From: Hyphomicrobiales bacterium
GTDB lineage: Bacteria; Pseudomonadota; Alphaproteobacteria; Rhizobiales; Beijerinckiaceae
Length of the DNA: 33,551 nt
Assembly: GCA_026400535.1 (NCBI GenBank)
Contig: JAPLOU010000065.1
Coordinates: forward strand, 1-33,551
Reading direction: 5' to 3'
A program made the position numbers and the translations under genes. Of the stretch, positions 8,409 through 16,801 are shown piece after piece. The notes beneath the pieces are model-generated. The model saw nothing but the letters and a program-made list of their open reading frames with translations, had not been told where the DNA came from and did no database searches. The stretch's first letter is position 1, and the number at the start of each line of letters is the position of its first letter.

Positions 8409-9366
8409 TGTTCTCTCCCTGCTGCCACTTGCGGCGCTGCAGGCCGAACCAGCTGATCATGATCGCTGCGAGCAGGAACGGCACCATCGCGGTGGCGATC
8501 GCCGCCCCCTCGCCAAGCCTGCCCCCCAGGATGCCGCGCTGATACGATAAGGTCGCCATCAGATGCGTGGCGTTGACCGGTCCGCCCCGCGTCATCGCCC
8601 AGATGAGCTGGAAATCGGTGAAGGTGAACAGCACCGAGAAGGTCATCACCACGGCGATGATCGGGGTCAGCAGCGGATAGGTGACAAAGCGGAACATCTG
8701 CCATTTGCTCGCCCCGTCCAGCGTCGCGGCCTCATAGAGTGAGGGCGAGACGGTCTGCAGTCCGGCCAGGAGCGTGATTGCGATAAACGGAATACCGCGC
8801 CAGATGTTGGCGAAGATGACGCTGCCTTGCGCCAGCAGCGGATCACCCAGCCAGTTGATGAGCTGGTTCTTGCCGAGAATGCCCCATTTCTGCAGCAGCC
8901 AGGTGAAGATCGAGAACTGCGTGTCGAAAATCCACCAGAAGGCGACAGCGGACAGAACGGTCGGGACAATGAACGGGATCAGCACCACAGCGCGGATCAA
9001 CGCCTTGAACGGCATGTTGTTGTTGAGCAGAACCGCCAGATACAGCCCGATCGAGAATTTGAAGATCGAGGCGATGAAGGTGTAGACCAGCGTGAAGCCG
9101 GTCGCGCGCAGGAAATCGCGGTCATCCAGCAGATAGACATAGTTCTCGACGCCGATGAAGCTGCCGCCGCGCCCGATCCGCATGTCGGTCAGGCTCATCC
9201 ACATGCCGAGCCCGAGCGGATAGGCCAGGAACAGCAAAAGGAATGCCATGGCCGGCACCATAAACCATGCACCAAGCCAGTTACGGTTCACCCGGAGCCG
9301 ATCCCATGCGCTGGGTTCACGGATGGGCGCACGCGCAGGCTTCAGGGCAAGCGTATCCGTGGCCAT
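8401..9366 (-). CDS. Carbohydrate ABC transporter permease (MalF/UgpA type)
   Basis: Second permease of the importer, 321 residues, six membrane segments, MalF/UgpA-like. The EAA loop reads YEAATLDGASKWQMFRFVTY, followed by PLLTP. The conserved phrase GGPVNATHLMATL lies near the C-terminus. The start ATG 9366 is preceded on the minus strand by AAGGAGGT seven bases away, a near-consensus ribosome-binding site. It forms a heterodimer with the MalG-type permease encoded directly downstream. It follows the binding-protein gene after a 78-base gap containing a stable hairpin (see 9408-9435), which probably sets lower permease than binding-protein expression. Confidence 0.93.
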   Translation of the reverse strand: MATDTLALKPARAPIREPSAWDRLRVNRNWLGAWFMVPAMAFLLLFLAYPLGLGMWMSLTDMRIGRGGSFIGVENYVYLLDDRDFLRATGFTLVYTFIASIFKFSIGLYLAVLLNNNMPFKALIRAVVLIPFIVPTVLSAVAFWWIFDTQFSIFTWLLQKWGILGKNQLINWLGDPLLAQGSVIFANIWRGIPFIAITLLAGLQTVSPSLYEAATLDGASKWQMFRFVTYPLLTPIIAVVMTFSVLFTFTDFQLIWAMTRGGPVNATHLMATLSYQRGILGGRLGEGAAIATAMVPFLLAAIMISWFGLQRRKWQQGENND

Positions 9367-9407
9367 GTTATGACCTCCTTCGGCTTGGTCGGATGTTTCG
9401 AGGTGGG

Positions 9408-9435
9408 CCCGGAGCGGACGTGAGGCCGCCCCGGG
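9408..9435 (-). terminator. Intercistronic hairpin between binding-protein and permease genes
   Basis: CCCGGAGCGG (9408-9417) and CCGCCCCGGG (9426-9435) form a ten-pair stem with one mismatch and an eight-base loop. No T-run follows on the minus strand, so it is more likely an mRNA-stabilising or partial-attenuation element than a full terminator. Such hairpins commonly follow periplasmic binding-protein genes in transporter operons. Confidence 0.5.
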
Positions 9436-9444
9436 TCAATCGGT

Positions 9445-10770
9445 TCAGCGATAGATGCGCTGCAACTGCCGCTCGGCGAGCTGCATCGCGCCCGCTGCCG
9501 TTTCGCGCCCGGTGCAGAAGTTCGCGAACATGTCGACGACGATAAAGTCGGCCATCGCGGTTGCAGCCTTTTCGTCGAGCTTGCCCCGGTGACCCGCAAC
9601 AAGGCTGCGCTTGGAGGCATCGCGGAACACCCGGTTCTTCGGATCCTTCGTCCAGACCGGGTTGTTGTCGAAGGCGTTGAGCGTGTGGGTGAGATACCCG
9701 GCCGCGGCATCGAGCCAGGGGTTGAACTGCTCGGCTTCCAGCAGGAAGGCCATGAACGCTTTGCAGGCGTTCGGGAACTTCGTGTAGGTCATCGCCATCA
9801 TCGGGAAGCAGAGCTGGATCTCGGTCGGCTTGCCAGCCGGCCCGATCGGCCAGTAGGCGTGATCCATGTCCGCCGCGATTTCCTTCTGCTTCGGATCGGT
9901 CGAGGCATTGGCGGCGGCATAGATCGAAATGCCGTTCGCCGTCAGGGCCAGTTCGCCCGACAGGAAGATGCGGTTGTTGGAGGCGTCATTCCACGCCGCG
10001 GTGCCCTGGATAAAGGTGTCGTACAGCGCCTTGGCATAATTGAGAGAGGCCTCGGTCTCGGCAGAACGGATGATGACCTTGGAGTTCTCGTCAACCTGAG
10101 CTGCGTTGTGCGACCACAAAAGCCAGTAAGCATAGGCATTGCCGTCACCGGAAGCCCGGCCGAGCGGGAAGCCGGCAGGCGTGTTCTTGGCCTTCAGCGC
10201 CTTGCACAGCTCGAGGAAGCCGGCCGTCGTGGTCGGAATTTCGTTGAAGCCAGCCGCCTTGATCATCGAGATGCGATAATTGAGGTAACCACCATTGATG
10301 GCCGCAGGGATCGCAATCCACTTGTTGTCAAGCTTGCCATAGGCTTCGGCAACCGGGACCCAGCCACCATACTTCTTGCCAAGATACTCTGCCACATCGG
10401 TCACATCGAGGCAGCGCTGCGGAAACAGGTGCGGCGTGGAATAGAGCGACCAGAAGATATCGGGCCCGGTGCCGGTGTTGGCCGCGACGGAAGCCTTGGG
10501 CTGCATGTCGTCGAAGGACTCGGACGTCACGGCGACGCGCACGCCCGTCGCGGCCGTAAATGCCGCCACGATCTTGTTGAAGGCCTCGTCCTCGGCCACC
10601 ACGAACCTGCGCCAGCGCATCACGTTGAGGGTTGCGCCTGCTTCCGGCCTCCAGGGCGCGGTCTGCGCCCATGCCTTGGCGAAATCGGCGAGGCCGGAAC
10701 CGGCCAGTGCTCCAGCGCCCAGAAGGCCCGCGCCGCCCTTGAGGGCTGAACGTCTCGTTAGCTTGGTCAT
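9445..10770 (-). CDS. ABC transporter extracellular sugar-binding protein (Tat-type signal)
   Basis: Family-1 extracellular solute-binding protein that captures the imported compound in the periplasm, 441 residues. The N-terminus reads MTKLTRRSALKGGAG followed by a hydrophobic stretch and an AWA cleavage-like site. The twin-arginine motif (TRRSAL) suggests export by Tat, which is frequent in rhizobial sugar-binding proteins. The mature part begins near WRPEAGATLNVMRW and contains MKRW-like and GTGPDIFWS motifs typical of cluster 1. ATG 10770 has GGGAGG eight bases upstream; a TTG two codons earlier is also open. It sits between the ATPase gene (73-80 bases upstream) and the permeases. Its specificity cannot be told by eye. 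Confidence 0.92.
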   Translation of the reverse strand: MTKLTRRSALKGGAGLLGAGALAGSGLADFAKAWAQTAPWRPEAGATLNVMRWRRFVVAEDEAFNKIVAAFTAATGVRVAVTSESFDDMQPKASVAANTGTGPDIFWSLYSTPHLFPQRCLDVTDVAEYLGKKYGGWVPVAEAYGKLDNKWIAIPAAINGGYLNYRISMIKAAGFNEIPTTTAGFLELCKALKAKNTPAGFPLGRASGDGNAYAYWLLWSHNAAQVDENSKVIIRSAETEASLNYAKALYDTFIQGTAAWNDASNNRIFLSGELALTANGISIYAAANASTDPKQKEIAADMDHAYWPIGPAGKPTEIQLCFPMMAMTYTKFPNACKAFMAFLLEAEQFNPWLDAAAGYLTHTLNAFDNNPVWTKDPKNRVFRDASKRSLVAGHRGKLDEKAATAMADFIVVDMFANFCTGRETAAGAMQLAERQLQRIYR

Positions 10771-10849
10771 CGTCAAATCCTCCCTTGGATGTTGTGTTGT
10801 GAGGGCATTTGCTGGCCCTTCTTGTGGTGGTCTTTGGCAGAAAATCAGG

Positions 10850-11908
<1,059 letters not shown>

Positions 11909-12026
11909 TATTTTCGACCTCCCTGTGCAAACGTGCACGGGTGCAGAATGAACCACTTCGCTCATCCAGCGCAACCTGTCCCCCGACACTGACGACAGGG
12001 TTTCCCAAGTTCACCCACCACTTGCG

Positions 12027-12043
12027 TAGTAAAAATCATACTA
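12027..12043. promoter_or_regulatory. Candidate GntR/FCD operator
   Basis: TAGTA and TACTA form an inverted repeat with a seven-base AT-rich spacer in an otherwise GC-rich gap between the divergent ABC operon and the GntR gene. TAGTA-type half sites are known for FadR-subfamily regulators of sugar-acid genes. A looser outer pair, GTAG at 12026 and CTAC ending at 12051, surrounds it. The match is by eye only. Confidence 0.45.
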
Positions 12044-12133
12044 TAAACTACCGGCTGTCAAGTCCCCTTCGGCAAGCACCTGCCACAGCGCCGGAGCGCC
12101 CGCAGCTGACCCAACCATCGCGATCAGTCCGGC

Positions 12134-12898
12134 ATGATCAACACCGCCTCTTCCTCCGACAGCCTGTTCAGACAGGTCACTGACAGCATCGCCATTTCGA
12201 TCCTGTCCGGAGACCTGGAGGCAGGCGCCCTGGTCCCGACGGAGCCGGATCCCGGTGCTGGCTTTTCTGCGTCGCGCTCGGTCTACCGCGAGGCGCTGAA
12301 GTATCTCAGCGCCAAGGGATTGATTGAGGCACGCCAGCGCAGCGGAACCCGCGTTGCGCCCCGCTCTGCCTGGAACCTGCTCGACCCGGACATCCTGAGA
12401 TGGGCTCTCGCAGGCAAGATCGATGAAGATTTCGTGCGTAATCTCTACGAGTTGCGCCTGTTCGTCGAGCCGAATGCCGCTCGGCTGGCCGCCCTTCGGC
12501 GCACCCCGGAACAACTGACGCGAATCGGCGCCGCCCTGACCCGGATGGAGCAGAATCCGCCCTATGGCGATGCGATCATAGAAGCTGATCTCGACTATCA
12601 CGGCAGTATTTTCGACGCTGCCGGCAATCCCGCGCTGACCTGCCTCAAGAGCGTGGTCATCTCCACCTTGCTTTGGTCGATGCGACTTCAGCGCAACAAG
12701 GATCCGTCACTCTTCTCGGTGCCGTTGGCTGATCACCAGCGCGTCTATCGCGCAATCGCGCAACAGAATGGTGAGCAGGCCGGGACGTACATGGCCACAC
12801 TGGTCAATGATGCACTGCACGATGCGATTGCTGCATTGCGGCATACCCGGTCCGGCGACACAACAAAGCACATCGAAAAAATAAATCAGATTTATTGA
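12134..12898 (+). CDS. GntR-family transcriptional regulator with FCD domain
   Basis: DNA-binding repressor or activator of the FadR subfamily, 254 residues. The winged helix covers residues about 9-75. Its recognition helix region SASRSVYREALKYLSAKGLI is followed by the wing RQRSGTRVAPRSAW, the form seen in regulators of galactonate and sugar-acid catabolism. The FCD ligand domain follows (about 95-235), with the metal-binding pattern D...H (DLDYHGSIF) and later histidines (ADHQRVYRAI). The residues PDPGAGF replace the usual acidic helix-two sequence, a slight oddity. It is divergent from the ABC operon and upstream of the SDR and transketolase genes, so it is very likely the local regulator of both. 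The ATG at 12134 gives a protein of normal length. Confidence 0.88.
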   Translation: MINTASSSDSLFRQVTDSIAISILSGDLEAGALVPTEPDPGAGFSASRSVYREALKYLSAKGLIEARQRSGTRVAPRSAWNLLDPDILRWALAGKIDEDFVRNLYELRLFVEPNAARLAALRRTPEQLTRIGAALTRMEQNPPYGDAIIEADLDYHGSIFDAAGNPALTCLKSVVISTLLWSMRLQRNKDPSLFSVPLADHQRVYRAIAQQNGEQAGTYMATLVNDALHDAIAALRHTRSGDTTKHIEKINQIY

Positions 12899-13026
12899 GG
12901 GCGCATGGCCGGCAGGCGCCGGCATGAGTGGCCCGCCAAAATGGCAGTTGAACATCCGCCGCCTTTGCTCTTTGCTGGCGCGATCGAACGACCACAGCAG
13001 ATGGTCCGCATGGGGGAGGACAGCCG

Positions 13027-13779
13027 GTGTTGCTCAAGGGCAAAGTCTGCATCATCACAGGCGCGGGCAGCGAGCGCGGCCTCGGGAGAGCGACGGCGGA
13101 ACTGTTTGCCGAACACGGCGCGCAGATCGTCGCTCTCGACATCGATCTTGGCGCAGCGCGCGGCACGGCCAAGGCGCTGAAAGGTCGCGGCCACATGGCG
13201 ATCAAGGCAGACGTGACGCGGCGCGCCGAATGCGATCGCGCCGCCGCGCGGACCCTCGCTCGCTTCGGCCGCATCGACATCCTTGTCAACAACGCGGGCA
13301 TCACGTCGCCGGAGCGTCTGCTTGAGGTCAGCGATGCCCTCTACGACAGGATCATGGACGTGAATATGCGCGGCAGCTTCCACATGACCCAGGCGGTCGT
13401 GCCCGCCATGCGGGCGCAGAAAGCAGGATCGATCGTGAACATGGCCTCGGTCTCAGCCCAGCGCGGCGGAGGGGTCTTTGGCGGCACGCCCTATGCGGCG
13501 GCCAAAGGCGCAATCCTCGGCTACACCAAGGCCTGCGCCCGCGAACTCGGGCCGGACAATGTCCGCGTCAATGCCATCTGCCCCTCGCTCATCGATACCG
13601 ACATCACCGCCGGCAAGATGAGTTGCGAACGGCGTCGCGAAATCCTCGCCGGCATCCCGATGGGCCGGGTCGGCAGCGCGCGCGACGTGGCTGGTTGCTG
13701 CTTGTTCCTTGCCAGTGACCTGTCGGCCTATGTCACCGGCTCGGAAGTCGACGTGAACGGCGGCAGCCACATCCATTGA
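13027..13779 (+). CDS. Short-chain dehydrogenase/reductase (SDR), NAD-dependent type
   Basis: Classical SDR, 250 residues, probably oxidising a polyol or sugar hydroxyl group. It has the nucleotide motif TGAGSERGLG (11-20) and D38 at the end of the second strand (ALDID), which favours NAD. NNAG spans 88-91, the catalytic serine lies in NMASVSA, and Y156 and K160 form the YAAAK motif. The C-terminal VNGGSHIH ends a little differently from the common VDGG form. The start is GTG at 13027, supported by GGGGGAGGA six bases upstream. It precedes the split transketolase genes by 12 bases and follows the GntR gene by 128 bases, so the three enzymes form one operon. A ketose or oxo-sugar product feeding the transketolase is an inference. 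Confidence 0.88.
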   Translation: MLLKGKVCIITGAGSERGLGRATAELFAEHGAQIVALDIDLGAARGTAKALKGRGHMAIKADVTRRAECDRAAARTLARFGRIDILVNNAGITSPERLLEVSDALYDRIMDVNMRGSFHMTQAVVPAMRAQKAGSIVNMASVSAQRGGGVFGGTPYAAAKGAILGYTKACARELGPDNVRVNAICPSLIDTDITAGKMSCERRREILAGIPMGRVGSARDVAGCCLFLASDLSAYVTGSEVDVNGGSHIH

Positions 13780-13791
13780 AAGAACAGGACA

Positions 13792-14646
13792 ATGCCCTCA
13801 CGTGCCGTCAGAAACATTGCGAAATCCGAGCTCAGGGAAAAGGCCAGGCTCATCCGGCGTGAAACGGTGAGGCTCACGGACATCTGCGGTTCAGGCCACT
13901 ACGGCTCGGCCTTCTCGATGGCCGAACTGGTGGCCGTGCTTTACTATCAACTGCTGCATATAGACCCGGAGCGGCCCCGTTGGGAGGACAGGGACCGCTT
14001 CACGATGGGCAAGGGCCATGCAGCCATCGGCCTATTCCCGGTCCTCGCCGATCTGGGCTTTTTTCCTGCCGAATGGCTCGATAGCTACAGCCGAATCGGC
14101 AGCAATCTTGGTGATCATCCCGAGATGAAGAAGACGCCAGGCATCGATTTCTCCTCCGGCTCCATCGGCCATAACCTGTCCGTCTCTGTCGGCATGGCCC
14201 TCGGCGCCCGCCTGAAGAAATCCTCGGCCCGCGTGGTCTGCCTGATGGGGGATGGCGAGCAGAACGAGGGGCAGGTCTGGGAGGCCGCCATGTCGGCGGC
14301 ACACTGGAAACTCGATAACCTGGTCGGGATCGTCGACATCAATGGCGCCGGATCGGATGGGGTGGCGCAGGAGACCATGCGCTCCGAGCCGCTCGCGGCT
14401 AAATGGGAAGCCTTCGGCTGGAATGTTATCACACTGCCGGACGGCCACGACCTCGACGCCGTCAGTGACGGCCTCAACCGGGCCCTCAACACCCCGGACG
14501 GCAAGCCGACCTGCGTGCTCGCCTACACCGTAGCCGGTAAGGGCGTCTCCTTTATGGAGAATACTTGGCAGTGGCATCTGGGGTTCCTCGGTCCGGCCGA
14601 TCTTGAACGGGCCTATGCTGAAATCGACGCCGGCAGCATCGGCTGA
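13792..14646 (+). CDS. Transketolase, N-terminal (thiamine diphosphate-binding) subunit
   Basis: PP-domain half of a transketolase encoded as two genes, 284 residues. The histidine region reads GSGHYGSAFS (33-42) instead of the usual GSGHPGG, then MGKGHAAIG. The thiamine diphosphate/Mg motif is GDGEQNEGQVWEAA (153-166), ending in VDINGAG (N184). The split architecture is well known in archaea, actinobacteria and catabolic clusters, including apulose-4-phosphate transketolases (AptA/AptB). Fourteen bases separate it from the second subunit. Housekeeping transketolase is normally a single chain of about 660 residues, so this pair is likely a dedicated catabolic enzyme. The substrate is unknown; no sugar kinase gene lies in the window. 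Confidence 0.9.
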   Translation: MPSRAVRNIAKSELREKARLIRRETVRLTDICGSGHYGSAFSMAELVAVLYYQLLHIDPERPRWEDRDRFTMGKGHAAIGLFPVLADLGFFPAEWLDSYSRIGSNLGDHPEMKKTPGIDFSSGSIGHNLSVSVGMALGARLKKSSARVVCLMGDGEQNEGQVWEAAMSAAHWKLDNLVGIVDINGAGSDGVAQETMRSEPLAAKWEAFGWNVITLPDGHDLDAVSDGLNRALNTPDGKPTCVLAYTVAGKGVSFMENTWQWHLGFLGPADLERAYAEIDAGSIG

Positions 14647-14660
14647 GAAAGCGAGAATCC

Positions 14661-15737
14661 ATGTCCCAGTCCGGCAAATACCGCGCCAACCCACCCGCTC
14701 CCGGCATGGCCTACATGTCGCGGGAGCTGAAAAGAACGGTCGATTTAACCGAATCGACCGTCACCGACGACTTTGATGAACGCTCATGGGATATGGTCGT
14801 CTCGCTGGGCCTGTCGCGCCAGTTGACCACGGGCACTGCCCTTCTCGAACTGGCGGACGAAGGCCATGACGACATCGTCGTCTGCACCGCCGATCTCGGT
14901 CGCCCCACCCAAGTGATCAACTTCGGCAAGCGCTACCCGGATCGCTACTTCAACTTTGGCATCGCCGAACGGAACATGATCGGCGCGGCTGCAGGCCTCG
15001 CCACCATGGGCCTCATCCCGGTGATCTCGAACTACTCGTTCTTCCTCGCCCTTATGGGGGTCGAGAACATCCGCAATGACATCTGCTACACAAATTTGCC
15101 GGTCAAGATGGTGGGGACGCATTCCGGCATCGCCATGGGCTTTTACGGCACCTCGCATCATTGCTGCGAAAACATCGGCGCACTGCGCGCCATTCCGAAC
15201 CTGGTGCTGATGGCGCCATGCGACGGCACCGCCATCACCTCGGCGCTCAAGACCAATATCAGGCACCCTGCCCCGATCTATTTCAGATGCGGCCGCGGGC
15301 GCGAGGCCGTGATTTATGACGAGCCATTTGACTTCCGCATCGGCGGCTCCAACACGTTGCGCGAAGGTCAACACGCCACCATTCTGGCGATCGGCAATCT
15401 GGTAAAAGCGGCGCTCGACGCTCATGACATTCTCGCAAAGCGCGGCATCGCGCTGACTGTGGTTGACATGTACTCGATCCGCCCGATCGACCGTCAGGCC
15501 ATCCGCGACGCCGCCGCGCGCGGCGCGGTCTTCACCGCCGAAGAAGCCAACATCACCGGAGGCTTCGGCTCGGCAGTGTCGGAGGTGATGGCCGATGAAG
15601 GGCTTGGCGGAAAGCTGACGCGCATAGGCATGCCCGACGACTATGCCGTTCTGGGCCCGCCGACACACCTTTATCGCCACTACCGACTAGACGGCGACGG
15701 AATCGCGGACACAATTGAGCGCGTCCTCTCGCGCTGA
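14661..15737 (+). CDS. Transketolase, C-terminal (pyrimidine-binding) subunit
   Basis: Second half of the split transketolase, 358 residues. An unusual hydrophilic leader of about 45 residues precedes the Pyr domain (about 50-215), which carries the catalytic glutamate in FGIAERNMIG and the segment GTHSGIAMG. The C-terminal transketolase domain (about 225-350) includes LAIGNLV and EEANITGGFGSAV. It pairs with the gene just upstream to make the complete active site at the subunit interface. It is the last gene of the SDR-transketolase operon. The following rpfF is 122 bases on and has its own candidate regulatory sites. The leader is longer than in most split transketolases and could help subunit assembly, which is a guess. 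Confidence 0.9.
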   Translation: MSQSGKYRANPPAPGMAYMSRELKRTVDLTESTVTDDFDERSWDMVVSLGLSRQLTTGTALLELADEGHDDIVVCTADLGRPTQVINFGKRYPDRYFNFGIAERNMIGAAAGLATMGLIPVISNYSFFLALMGVENIRNDICYTNLPVKMVGTHSGIAMGFYGTSHHCCENIGALRAIPNLVLMAPCDGTAITSALKTNIRHPAPIYFRCGRGREAVIYDEPFDFRIGGSNTLREGQHATILAIGNLVKAALDAHDILAKRGIALTVVDMYSIRPIDRQAIRDAAARGAVFTAEEANITGGFGSAVSEVMADEGLGGKLTRIGMPDDYAVLGPPTHLYRHYRLDGDGIADTIERVLSR

Positions 15738-15756
15738 TTGACGGAATGTGTCTGGG

Positions 15757-15807
15757 TTAACCATGGTTTAACAACTTGGTTGCGAAACGCGGTTAATTCT
15801 GGTTAAC
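15757..15807 (+). promoter_or_regulatory. Two CtrA-like binding sites upstream of rpfF
   Basis: TTAACCATGGTTTAAC at 15757-15772 is a perfect TTAA-N7-TTAAC, the alphaproteobacterial CtrA box. It also contains the half-site TTAACCAT. A second copy, TTAATTCTGGTTAAC at 15793-15807, has a six-base spacer. Both lie 55-105 bases before the rpfF start, where a promoter would be. The assignment rests on the consensus alone. Confidence 0.5.
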
Positions 15808-15862
15808 CTTTGAGTGAGGTCGGTGAGCGGCACCCTCCGGGAAGCAACATTGGAAAACCTTG

Positions 15863-16786
15863 ATGTTGGCTGTGCTCGATAATCAATCGTCTCAAGATTC
15901 ATGTATTCATATCGATCATCCAGAGTGCAATGATCTACCTGACGAGCTTCAATTTTCGGTTCTTGGCTATCGTGAGATGAACGTTGTCCTTGACCCAAAC
16001 GAAAAAGCTGTTTGGTGTCAGTTCAATCCTCAGTCGGTCCCCAGCTTTACGCGCCCTCTGCTGCATGACATGCTGCGATTCAAGAATTCGGTCGCGACGC
16101 TATTTGCACGTGCCCCTGCAAGTGAGCCGCCTCTGAAGTTTGTGGTGGGCTATTCCGGCATCCCAGGCATCTACAATCTGGGCGGTGACCTCGCCTACTT
16201 CGCCAACGCCATCAGGGCGAAGGATCGCGCCGCGCTGACAGCCTATGCCCAAGAATGCTGCGAGATGGTCTACAACGTCTACAACGCCTTCGACCTCCCG
16301 ATCATCGTCATCGGCCTGATTCAGGGTGACGCGCTTGGCGGCGGCTTCGAGTCGGCCCTTTCTTGCAATGTTTTGGTGGCGGAGCGGCGATCCCGGTTTG
16401 GCCTGCCGGAAATCCTGTTCAACCTCTTTCCTGGGATGGGGGCCTACAGCCTGCTGTCGCGCAGGATCGGCGCCGTCAAAGCGGAAGAGATGATCCTGAG
16501 CGGCAAGATCTACAGCGCTGAGGAACTCCATGCGCTCGGGCTGATCGACGTGCTCGCGGAAGACGGGCATGGCGAGCAGGCTGTCCGCGACTGGATCGCC
16601 CAGAACCGCAAGCGCCACAGAGTTCTCAAGGCTGTCCATGATGTGCGCCGCCGTGTCGGCGGATTGACGCTTCAGGAGCTCTTCGACGTTACGGGTCGCT
16701 GGGTCGACGAAGCGATGGCGCTTGATGACACAAGTCTGCGCCGCATGGAGCGGCTGCGCGCTGCCCAGGCCAAGCGCCATTCCTGA
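15863..16786 (+). CDS. rpfF: DSF synthase RpfF (enoyl-CoA hydratase/thioesterase family)
   Basis: Makes the diffusible signal factor, a cis-2-unsaturated fatty acid, by dehydrating 3-hydroxyacyl-ACP and releasing the free acid. The crotonase fold is clear. YNLGGDLAYF (105-114, numbered from a TTG three bases upstream) forms the oxyanion side, GDALGGGFESALSC holds E164, and FGLPEILFNLFPGMGAYS holds E184. The 20-residue spacing equals that of E141 and E161, the two catalytic glutamates of Xanthomonas RpfF. The FPGMGAYS stretch is specific to RpfF rather than ordinary enoyl-CoA hydratases. The N-terminus is about 20 residues longer than in Xanthomonas. ATG 15863 or the TTG at 15860 may start it; only a weak GGA precedes. 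It faces rpfC tail to tail, with 15 bases between stops, as in Xanthomonas. Confidence 0.9.
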   Translation: MLAVLDNQSSQDSCIHIDHPECNDLPDELQFSVLGYREMNVVLDPNEKAVWCQFNPQSVPSFTRPLLHDMLRFKNSVATLFARAPASEPPLKFVVGYSGIPGIYNLGGDLAYFANAIRAKDRAALTAYAQECCEMVYNVYNAFDLPIIVIGLIQGDALGGGFESALSCNVLVAERRSRFGLPEILFNLFPGMGAYSLLSRRIGAVKAEEMILSGKIYSAEELHALGLIDVLAEDGHGEQAVRDWIAQNRKRHRVLKAVHDVRRRVGGLTLQELFDVTGRWVDEAMALDDTSLRRMERLRAAQAKRHS

Positions 16787-16801
16787 GCGAACCATTCGCG
16801 G

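Noticed and set aside
9589..10749. Plus-strand frame of 386 codons opposite the sugar-binding protein
   Set aside because: Antisense shadow; no recognisable domain, and the opposite strand has a full binding protein with signal peptide.
13792..15737. Sulfoquinovose (sulfo-transketolase) pathway
   Set aside because: Split transketolase is shared with that route, but no sulfoquinovosidase, isomerase or sulfo-lactaldehyde gene is present.
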